Below, in pieces: positions 43,379 through 49,160 of a DNA stretch of 49,160 nt (within the stretch, counting starts at the first letter, position 1; every line of letters begins with the position of its first letter). The stretch lies in NCBI GenBank assembly GCA_029063085.1, contig JAIDOW010000003.1:1-49160 (forward strand), read 5' to 3'. The DNA comes from Lachnospiraceae bacterium. GTDB taxonomy: Bacteria > Bacillota > Clostridia > Lachnospirales > Lachnospiraceae. The notes beneath the pieces were generated by a model. That model did not search any database. It was not told the DNA's origin and saw only the letters and a list, made by a program, of their open reading frames with translations. Position numbers and translations under genes: made by a program.

Positions 43379-43747
43379 ATGAAATATTATGAAGATGGAA
43401 CTTGGATAGGTGATTTAAGTTACGAAAATATTACGATTGAGTTAATTATAGAGGGGACATCAAGCGGATTCAATCAAAATTATAAGATTCTTTCGGAAGA
43501 TATACTAAAAGATATCGCTAAATATAGAGACTTAGCTTTAGAGAGGCTATCTTTTTTGGCAAAATCTCCTGATAATATAGAGCAGTTATATCAAATATAT
43601 TTTGGGAAGGTGTATTTGGGATTTGCGACAGAAGCTATGGATGACGGATTTTGTTTTAGTTTTAATGACGTAGACGAACATACGGTACATACTATAATTT
43701 TTGACAAATATAAGACCGTTTCGGGCTACTTAATACATTTTGAGTAA
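43379..43747 (+). CDS. Small unknown protein, immunity-like
   Basis: 122 residues, started at the ATG at 43379, which has a perfect AAAGGAGGG site; an in-frame ATG 13 codons earlier is less likely. Acidic, soluble: it begins MKYYEDGTWIGDLSYENITIE and later has FATEAMDDGFCFSFND. Size and acidity fit immunity proteins, but no family was recognised. A TATAAT lies at 43336-43341. Confidence 0.55.
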   Translation: MKYYEDGTWIGDLSYENITIELIIEGTSSGFNQNYKILSEDILKDIAKYRDLALERLSFLAKSPDNIEQLYQIYFGKVYLGFATEAMDDGFCFSFNDVDEHTVHTIIFDKYKTVSGYLIHFE

Positions 43748-43884
43748 ATTCCTGTTTGTCGAACTGACAGCCCATCAAAAAACTAAATACCTTGCCACCC
43801 ACTAGCGGCACACCCAGGCAGGAAATCTGAAAAGGTATCCTGCTTTTTTCATGCCCGGAATCCGGGAGAAAGGAGGGTGCACAC

Positions 43885-43992
43885 TTGCCATGCCCGCATT
43901 GCAAAATCACAATCATCAAACGAAGTAACAACGAATCCGCCGTTTCTGCTGCCGCCTATCAGAGCGGGGACAGCGGCATCTGGATTATCTGA
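43885..43992 (+). pseudogene. N-terminal stub of a MobA/MobL relaxase
   Basis: 35 codons from a TTG behind AAAGGAGGG: CPHCKITIIKRSNNESAVSA then AAYQSGD, the typical N-terminus of MobA/MobL relaxases. It then changes abruptly into TnpV sequence. Remnant of a mobilisable element. Confidence 0.8.
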
Positions 43993-44230
43993 AGCAGTAT
44001 CGCAGGGTTACATACACCAATCTTCTAACAAGTGGCAGGCTTAACGCCTACCTTGCCGACATCGACAGGCAGGCGCAGGAACGCTTTGAAAGGCTCATAG
44101 AGGGCATGAAACAGGCACAGGGCATAACGAACATTTAAAGGCTGAAAACGCCTTAGAATGGACAGGAAGAAGGAATAACATAAGAGCATGTACGAGGGAG
44201 ATTGTGAACGAGGAAATCATTTTTGCATAG
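43972..44230 (+). pseudogene. C-terminal part of TnpV, frameshifted
   Basis: The frame YLKQYRRVTYTNLLTSGRLN, then AYLADIDRQAQERFERLIEGM, is that of TnpV, a small protein of Tn4451/Tn4453-type transposons. Near 44130 one G appears lost (ACGAACAT where ACGGAACAT is expected) and the tail continues in another frame as KAENALEW then EIVNEEIIFA. The N-terminal part is missing and is joined to the relaxase stub. Confidence 0.75.
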
Positions 44231-44240
44231 GTAGACAAAG

Positions 44241-44270
44241 CGGCAGAGTGTAAAAGCTCTGTCGTTTTTT
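44241..44270 (+). terminator. Terminator after the TnpV remnant
   Basis: CGGCAGAG (44241-44248) pairs with CTCTGTCG (44257-44264), followed by six T. Confidence 0.75.
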
Positions 44271-44312
44271 CGGCAGACATATAGGTATTTCTTAGAAAAA
44301 AGAGAAAGAATA

Positions 44313-44351
44313 TTGACATGTAAGTGCTGCATGTATATAATGTGTATATAC
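44313..44351 (+). promoter_or_regulatory. Promoter and operator of the GntR-ABC operon
   Basis: Perfect TTGACA (44313-44318), 17 bp, perfect TATAAT (44336-44341). GTATATA (44333-44339) and TATATAC (44345-44351) form a dyad that covers the -10 box. This is the expected place for repression by the YtrA-like protein encoded next. Confidence 0.75.
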
Positions 44352-44379
44352 AAACATCACACTGAAGGAGGCAGGATAT

Positions 44380-44757
44380 TTGAAAATTGTGATATCTAAC
44401 ACATCAGAAGCCCCCCTTTACCAACAAATCAAAGACCAGATAAAAGACGCAATCTTAAAAGGAGAATTAGTAGAGGGCGATGCACTTCCATCTATTCGTG
44501 CCTTTGCAAATGATTTAAAAGTCAGCGTTCTAACAATACGGAGAGTCTACGATGAATTGGAGCAAGAGGGATTTGTAACGAGCCAAGTTGGTATCGGCAC
44601 TTTTGTTTCTACAAGCAACATTGAATTATTGCGGGATTCCAAGCGGCGGCTTGTGGAGAAAAAAATGCTTGATATGATTCAGACAGCGAAATCTTTGGGC
44701 ATTAGTAAAGATGAATTAAATGCCATGATGGACATTTTATACGAGGAGGAAAACTGA
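44380..44757 (+). CDS. GntR-family regulator, YtrA subfamily
   Basis: 125 residues: an N-terminal winged HTH (APLYQQIKDQIKDAILKGEL, then LPSIRAFANDLKVSVLTIRR) and a short helical tail with no effector domain, as in YtrA proteins that repress ABC exporter operons. TTG start with a GGAGG site. It precedes the ABC ATPase gene by only 0-1 bp and probably represses the operon until the cell wall or membrane is stressed. Confidence 0.9.
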   Translation: MKIVISNTSEAPLYQQIKDQIKDAILKGELVEGDALPSIRAFANDLKVSVLTIRRVYDELEQEGFVTSQVGIGTFVSTSNIELLRDSKRRLVEKKMLDMIQTAKSLGISKDELNAMMDILYEEEN

Positions 44758-45627
44758 ATGGATAACATTTTAGAAGTATCTGGATTAAATAAAAGGTATG
44801 GTGATTTTGCCTTAAAGGACATCTCCTTTTATTTGCCAGAGGGCTGTATCACGGGATTTGTCGGAATCAATGGAGCGGGAAAAACGACAACTCTCCGAAG
44901 TATCTTAGGGCTTACAAATAAGGTATCTGGAAATATAAATTTTTTTGGTATGGACATGGATGGGAATGAAAATAAAGTAAAAGACCGTATCGGCATCGTG
45001 CTTGATGAAGGATGCTTTTATGATGAATTAACGCTCTCGGAAATGAAAAGTGTAATCGCACCTGCTTACAAGAATTGGTGTGAACAGGATTTTATAGATT
45101 ACATGGAACAGTTTTCATTGAATCCTAAGCAGAAAATCAATACCCTGTCAAAAGGAATGCGGATGAAATACGCTTTAGCCCTGGCACTTTCCCATAAAGC
45201 GGAACTGCTTATCATGGACGAGCCAACAAGCGGTCTTGACCCATTAGTCCGAAGCCAGCTTTTAAATATATTAAAGGACTATATGGGCAGAGGTGGAAAA
45301 GGCGTATTTTTCTCTACACATATTACTTCCGATTTGGAAAAGATTGCTGATATGCTGATTATGATTGATAACGGTGAAATTGTTTTTCAAGAGGAAAAGG
45401 ACCAGTTGCTTGACAGCTATCGAATCATAAAAGGCAGCACTGAAAAACTGAATACGGATACAAGAAGATATTTTTTGAATATTGAGGAAAGTGCTTTCGG
45501 TTTTACGGGAATCACAAAACAGGGTTCTGATGTCATGGAGCATATGCAGGATGTTCTTACAGAAAGACCGACAATTGAGGACATCATGCTTGCGAATGTG
45601 GAAAGGAGAAAAAAGGATGTTATTTAG
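44758..45627 (+). CDS. ABC transporter ATP-binding protein (YtrB/BcrA-like)
   Basis: 289 residues. Walker A GINGAGKTT (about 41-49), signature LSKGMRMKYALA, Walker B LLIMDEPTSGLD, H-loop FFSTHI. A C-terminal extension of about 80 residues is typical of BcrA/YtrB-type exporter ATPases, which often give antimicrobial-peptide tolerance. Overlaps the permease gene by 11 bp. Confidence 0.9.
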   Translation: MDNILEVSGLNKRYGDFALKDISFYLPEGCITGFVGINGAGKTTTLRSILGLTNKVSGNINFFGMDMDGNENKVKDRIGIVLDEGCFYDELTLSEMKSVIAPAYKNWCEQDFIDYMEQFSLNPKQKINTLSKGMRMKYALALALSHKAELLIMDEPTSGLDPLVRSQLLNILKDYMGRGGKGVFFSTHITSDLEKIADMLIMIDNGEIVFQEEKDQLLDSYRIIKGSTEKLNTDTRRYFLNIEESAFGFTGITKQGSDVMEHMQDVLTERPTIEDIMLANVERRKKDVI

Positions 45628-46258
45628 CTTAGTGAAAAAGGAATTTTTGATTGTGAAGAAATATGTAGGCATCATGCTTATTGTATCATTTCTGATTCCG
45701 CTTGTTATGCTTTGGCGGATGCCAGAAGCAGCGGGGACAATGGGATTTACACTTGCTGTTATTTTTAGCATTTTCATGTTGACCCAGTATGTTTCTTTAA
45801 AGGAGTACCAGTATCCAAAGGCAACTACCCTGCTTTGTGCATTACCCTATCCCCGTAAAATGATTGTGCTTTCAAAATACTGTTTTTGTTTGATTATTTA
45901 TGCGGTCTGCTGTTTGGTTTTTGGGATTGACACAATCATTTTCCCGAAATTAGGAACTTTTGATATAAGAATGGCTGCTATCGCTTTTTTGGTAATCACG
46001 ATACCATTATCTTTTTATTTTCCTGCTTTGTATAAGTTGGGATACGAAAAGACAAAATTTGTATTTGTCATAATTATTATGGCATCCCCTGTTTTATTTG
46101 CCTTTCTGTTTAAACCAGAAAATGCGATAAAGTTTGATTTTTTTGATACTATCCCTACAACCGTGATGATTGCTTTAAGCGTTATCATCAGTCTTGTTGC
46201 TTTTTCAATATCAGCCATTCTGTCAATTCGTTTTTTTGAAAAAAGTGATTTAACATAG
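45617..46258 (+). CDS. ABC-2 type transporter permease
   Basis: 213 residues with about six membrane segments. It begins MLFSLVKKEFLIVKKYVGI, a start common in ABC-2 permeases. The ATG at 45617 has an AAAGGAG site; the frame is open further upstream but only inside the ATPase gene. It forms the membrane part of the exporter with the ATPase upstream. Confidence 0.85.
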   Translation: MLFSLVKKEFLIVKKYVGIMLIVSFLIPLVMLWRMPEAAGTMGFTLAVIFSIFMLTQYVSLKEYQYPKATTLLCALPYPRKMIVLSKYCFCLIIYAVCCLVFGIDTIIFPKLGTFDIRMAAIAFLVITIPLSFYFPALYKLGYEKTKFVFVIIIMASPVLFAFLFKPENAIKFDFFDTIPTTVMIALSVIISLVAFSISAILSIRFFEKSDLT

Positions 46259-46268
46259 GAGGTTTCAT

Positions 46269-46655
46269 ATGGAGCGTGATGTAATAGTCCTGTATATAAT
46301 AGCGGGCGTATCGTTTTCCTTTGCCTTATTCAACTGTATTCTTTTTGCAATAAAACATGGAAAGACAACGAAAACAAATGGAACGATTGTTTCCATAAAA
46401 TCAACAAATCCGACGAATGAAAAGTGGCGGAATGCAAAATTAGCAGAGATTTCCTATCGGGTTAATGACAGAAACATTATATCAAGAAATCGCATACAAG
46501 TTCCTTTAGCATCCAAGGTAGGAACACCGATTACCATTCGTTATGACCGAAACCAACCAGAGAGAATATACAGTTATTCAGTGAAACGAATAATCACGGG
46601 ATTTTTAATTGGCATAGGAAGTGTGCTAATAGCAGTATTTATGCAAATCCATTAG
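46269..46655 (+). CDS. DUF3592-type membrane protein
   Basis: 128 residues: membrane segment near residues 7-28, an external or cytosolic beta-rich part with the GTIVSIKS and ITIRYDRNQPERIYS patterns of DUF3592, and a second membrane segment at the C-terminus. Last gene of the GntR-ABC operon; function unknown. AGGAGG site upstream. Confidence 0.7.
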   Translation: MERDVIVLYIIAGVSFSFALFNCILFAIKHGKTTKTNGTIVSIKSTNPTNEKWRNAKLAEISYRVNDRNIISRNRIQVPLASKVGTPITIRYDRNQPERIYSYSVKRIITGFLIGIGSVLIAVFMQIH

Positions 46656-46672
46656 AGAGGGGGAGAAAGGAT

Positions 46673-46701
46673 ATGCCACATTTTTTCTGTTTGTGTGGCA
46701 T
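46673..46701 (+). terminator. Hairpin after the GntR-ABC operon
   Basis: ATGCCACA (46673-46680) pairs exactly with TGTGGCAT (46694-46701), loop of 13 nt. The T-run is in the loop and none follows, so termination is uncertain. Confidence 0.45.
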
Positions 46702-46727
46702 AAGCACCATAGACTGTTGAAATGGTG

Positions 46728-46756
46728 TTGAGGCAGAACTGTTTTTCCAATATAAT
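46728..46756 (+). promoter_or_regulatory. Candidate promoter of the reductase-flavodoxin pair
   Basis: TTGAGG (46728-46733), 17 bp, perfect TATAAT (46751-46756). The leader to 47007 holds no gene I can support apart from a doubtful 25-codon ORF at 46825. Confidence 0.5.
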
Positions 46757-47007
46757 ATACATAAAATTAATAAAAGGTGGTTGTTTTGTCTCAATATATA
46801 ATTCAAAAAAAGGACTGGATACAAATGGATAGAATTTCAGACAGCTCCATTAACCGGCAGTTTCCAGGTGGAATACCAGATCGTAAGCAGGAGTTTGGAT
46901 AGAAAAAAGTGCTTTTAAATATTGAATGGAATGACACTGCCAAGGCGGGCAGGCAATCGGTTTTGCAAAGCAAAATTGGTTACAATTGCAGGCAGGGAGG
47001 TATGGAA

Positions 47008-47976
47008 ATGAAAACGAGGCAGTTAGGAGATTTGAAAGTATCGGAAGTGGGTATGGGATGTATGGCGTTTTCACATGGTTATGGAAAGATTCCACCAGAG
47101 CAATACAGCATAGAGGCGATTCGGAACGCATACCGGCATGGCTGTACGCTTTTTGATACTGCGGAGATTTACAGCCCGAACCTTGCGGGCATCGGACATA
47201 ATGAACGGATTGTGGGGAGAGCCCTGAAGGATGTACGGAAAGACGTGGTGCTGGCTACCAAGCTGTTTTTGGGTACATGGGAGGCTGGAGAAGGCTCTGT
47301 ATACAAGGCAGTCCGCAGGCATTTAGAAGATTCCATGGAGCGCCTCCAGACAGATATGATAGACCTCTATTACCTTCATAGGACAAACAGAGGTGTGAGG
47401 ATAGAGGATGTGGCTGAAGCGATGGGACGACTGATAGAAGAAGGCATGATTCGGGGCTGGGGATTATCACAGGTGGATGTGGACATTATTGACAGGGCGC
47501 AGAATGTTACTCCTTTAAGTGCCATCCAGAATATTTATTCCATGGTGGAGCGGGATATGGAGAAAGCAGTGATTCCTTACTGCATGGAGCATGGTATTGG
47601 GGTGGTTCCCTTTTCTCCCATAGCCAGCGGACTTTTATCAGGAAAGATTACAACAAAAACGAAATTTGAGCATAATGATGATGTTAGGAACTGGGTTCCG
47701 CAGCTTTCCAAAGCCAATATAGCCGGAAACCAGCCGATTATTAACCTTTTGAAAGAATATGCAGATATGAAAGATGCCACCAGTGCACAGATTTCGCTGG
47801 CATGGATGCTGCATAAATATCCCAATGTGGTTCCGATTCCGGGTTCGAAGAATAAGGAGCGTATCATTGAAAATCTGGATGCGTCCAAAGTAGAACTGAC
47901 AGAAGATGAATTCCGATCACTGGAAGAAGCACTGAATCAATGTAAGGTATATGGACACAGAGGGTTTAACAGATAG
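47008..47976 (+). CDS. Aldo/keto reductase
   Basis: 322 residues, TIM-barrel NADPH reductase. LFDTAEIY holds the catalytic Asp and Tyr, VLATKLF the Lys, and YYLHR the His; PIPGSKNKERIIENL near the C-terminus binds the 2'-phosphate of NADPH. It looks like the YhdN/AKR13-type. I prefer the ATG at 47008 (seven bases after GGGAGG) over 47002. It is followed after 12 bp by a flavodoxin gene, so a redox pair is likely. Substrate unknown. Confidence 0.9.
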   Translation: MKTRQLGDLKVSEVGMGCMAFSHGYGKIPPEQYSIEAIRNAYRHGCTLFDTAEIYSPNLAGIGHNERIVGRALKDVRKDVVLATKLFLGTWEAGEGSVYKAVRRHLEDSMERLQTDMIDLYYLHRTNRGVRIEDVAEAMGRLIEEGMIRGWGLSQVDVDIIDRAQNVTPLSAIQNIYSMVERDMEKAVIPYCMEHGIGVVPFSPIASGLLSGKITTKTKFEHNDDVRNWVPQLSKANIAGNQPIINLLKEYADMKDATSAQISLAWMLHKYPNVVPIPGSKNKERIIENLDASKVELTEDEFRSLEEALNQCKVYGHRGFNR

Positions 47977-47988
47977 GAGAAAGAGCTT

Positions 47989-48490
47989 ATGGCAAAATTA
48001 GTAGTGTTTTATTCAAGAGCTGATGAAAATTATTTCAACGGAGGTTGCCGTTATATTACGGTAGGGAATACGGAAAAGGTAGCAAAGGCGATTGCTGAGG
48101 CGGTTCAGGCTGATTTGTTTAAGCTTGAGCAGAAAATTCCCTATGCTGCTGATTATAACACCTGTATTGAACAGGCAAAAACAGACCTGAGGGCAAAAGC
48201 AAGACCGGAACTGGTTTCCATGCCGGACAGCCTTGACGGGTATGATGAAATATATCTGGGTTACCCCCAATTATTGGGGAGATATGCCGATGGCAGTATA
48301 TACTTTTTTAGAGAAGTTCGATTGGAACGGAAAGATAATTCATCCCTTCTGTACTCATGAGGGTAGCGGTCTCAGTGGGACGGAGAGAAACATCCAAAAT
48401 GTCTGCAAAGGTGCGTCGGTGACAAAAGGGCTTGCAATTCAGGGAAGTTCCGTAGATAATGCAAGGGCTGCCATTGAAAAGTGGGTTTAG
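47989..48490 (+). pseudogene. Flavodoxin, split by a frameshift
   Basis: The first 92 or so codons (from 47989: LVVFYSRADENYFNGGCRYI then GNTEKVAKAIAEA, the FMN phosphate loop) and a second frame ending at 48490 (YWGDMPMAVYTFLEKFDWNG, then ALAIQGSS-like GLAIQGSSVDNA) make one complete flavodoxin of about 166 residues. The break is at a run of five C (48264-48268); with four C the frame is restored (GYPNYWGD). It is either a real inactivating insertion, a slippery-tract variant or a sequencing error. Confidence 0.8.
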
Positions 48491-48536
48491 TTTATCTGAA
48501 TGGAATATAAAAAGCAACAGGAAAAGCACATAGTAA

Positions 48537-48566
48537 AGCAGCATCTCTTCGGAGGTGCTTCTGTTT
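48537..48566 (+). terminator. Terminator with TTCG loop after the flavodoxin
   Basis: An 11-bp imperfect stem (AGCAGCATCTC with GAGGTGCTTCT) closed by a TTCG tetraloop, then GTTT. It may serve the plus strand. Confidence 0.6.
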
Positions 48567-48675
48567 ACCTGTGCAGTTCCAGTAGTAAGAGGTTTTGTTG
48601 CGTATGGATAGCTTTTTTCAGGATTATTTGCGTCATACGTTCAGCGATTTCGGTAACAATGATGATCATATTCAT
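48565..48675 (-). CDS. Doubtful small ORF
   Basis: 36 residues on the minus strand (MNMIIIVTEIAERMTQII and on), preceded at some distance by GAGGA. It could be the end of a lost regulator. It overlaps the terminator hairpin of the opposite strand, which argues against a gene. Confidence 0.2.
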   Translation of the reverse strand: MNMIIIVTEIAERMTQIILKKAIHTQQNLLLLELHR

Positions 48676-48748
48676 TTTCTGACTATCCTCATACGAGATT
48701 GTTTCTGCTTTCTGATGATTAGAGGAAATTTTCTACTTCGTTTATTTT

Positions 48749-49153
48749 CTATTGTTCTCCTTTGAGAGCATTTTCAACAGCTTTCTTGATTACAGTGCTT
48801 GAATTTGTTGCACCTGAGATTGCATCGACATCAATTTTCTGTTCATCAATTATTTTGTCTATAACTGTTTCGGCAGCTTTGCCACGCTCATGCCTATGCT
48901 TCAAGATGTTAATATTTATAATTTTTCCATTTTCCACAGTAACTTCCACTTTGGCATATATAAAATTCACATCATATTCTCCAATATAAATTCCGTCGGA
49001 AATATCAGCAACATTAATTTCATTAAAAGTGGTTTCCTTTACAGTTTGTTTATAATCAGCAACATTTTTTAAGTAAACAGCTCCCCAAACGAAACCAACA
49101 AGGAAAAGAAATAAGATAATAAATAAAATTATTTTCATTTTTGATATTCTCAT
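48749..49153 (-). CDS. FMN-binding domain protein, membrane-anchored
   Basis: 134 residues. One N-terminal membrane segment (IILFIILFLFLVGFVWGAVY), then an extracytoplasmic FMN-binding domain with GEYDVNFIYAKVEVTVENGK, and DAISGATNSST near the C-terminus. That last motif is the site where flavin transferase (ApbE) attaches FMN to a threonine in related proteins. It is likely part of an extracellular or membrane electron-transfer chain. The start is either 49153 or an ATG at 49138; the upstream region is cut off by the window. Confidence 0.85.
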   Translation of the reverse strand: MRISKMKIILFIILFLFLVGFVWGAVYLKNVADYKQTVKETTFNEINVADISDGIYIGEYDVNFIYAKVEVTVENGKIININILKHRHERGKAAETVIDKIIDEQKIDVDAISGATNSSTVIKKAVENALKGEQ

Positions 49154-49160
49154 TTCAGAC

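Overview
This looks like a chromosomal segment of a low-GC Gram-positive gut anaerobe, most likely a Lachnospiraceae-type member of the Clostridia (inference). The reasons are AGGAGG-type ribosome binding sites, sigma-A promoters of the TTGACA-17-TATAAT type, GatCAB, a plant-oligosaccharide operon, MATE pumps, an Rhs/polymorphic-toxin remnant locus and Tn4451-type transposon debris. No rRNA, tRNA or CRISPR array was seen.

Layout. (1) 171-8878: an msm/raf-like operon for sucrose- and galactose-containing oligosaccharides: GH13 oligo-1,6-glucosidase, lipoprotein binding protein, two ABC permeases, sucrose phosphorylase and GH36 alpha-galactosidase. No ATPase or regulator is encoded here. (2) 9177-11309: a MATE exporter fused to a cytidylate-kinase-like domain, behind a promoter and a short leader ending in a terminator. 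(3) 11437-15156: a MacB-type ABC ATPase with a 901-residue FtsX-type permease. (4) 15270-20298: a GNAT enzyme (minus strand), then sbcD-sbcC. (5) 20335-21357: two small related proteins on either side of an opposite-strand XRE repressor, with dyad operators in the first promoter. (6) 21458-24853: LrgA/LrgB, an unknown protein, a HAD phosphatase, a small acidic protein and a GNAT enzyme, closed by a terminator. (7) 25117-28337: gatC-gatA-gatB, closed by a strong terminator. (8) 28436-36233: a small membrane protein, a YyaL-type thioredoxin-fold protein, a DUF4143 ATPase, a second MATE exporter behind a leader with a three-codon ORF, a LysR regulator, a small helical protein and an alpha/beta hydrolase.

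(9) 36415-42127 is an AT-rich Rhs graveyard. A truncated Rhs core has an amber codon and then a C-terminal toxin with an HELNH metallopeptidase motif and small immunity-like genes. A second copy of the same 281-bp core segment follows, with further orphan toxin tips and small immunity-like genes. (10) 42157-44270 holds an aldo/keto reductase fragment, a small antitoxin-like protein, a cupin, an unknown protein and a MobA/MobL-TnpV scar. (11) 44313-46655 is a GntR(YtrA)-ABC-DUF3592 operon with its own operator. (12) 46728-49153 holds an aldo/keto reductase, a frameshifted flavodoxin and an FMN-binding lipoprotein-like protein.

The signals most worth following are the two leader RNAs that each precede a MATE exporter, one with an MRR-stop mini-ORF. 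Next come the MATE-kinase fusion, the Rhs toxin cassette array and the XRE/paired-small-protein module. All function calls come from reading motifs by eye; no database search was run.
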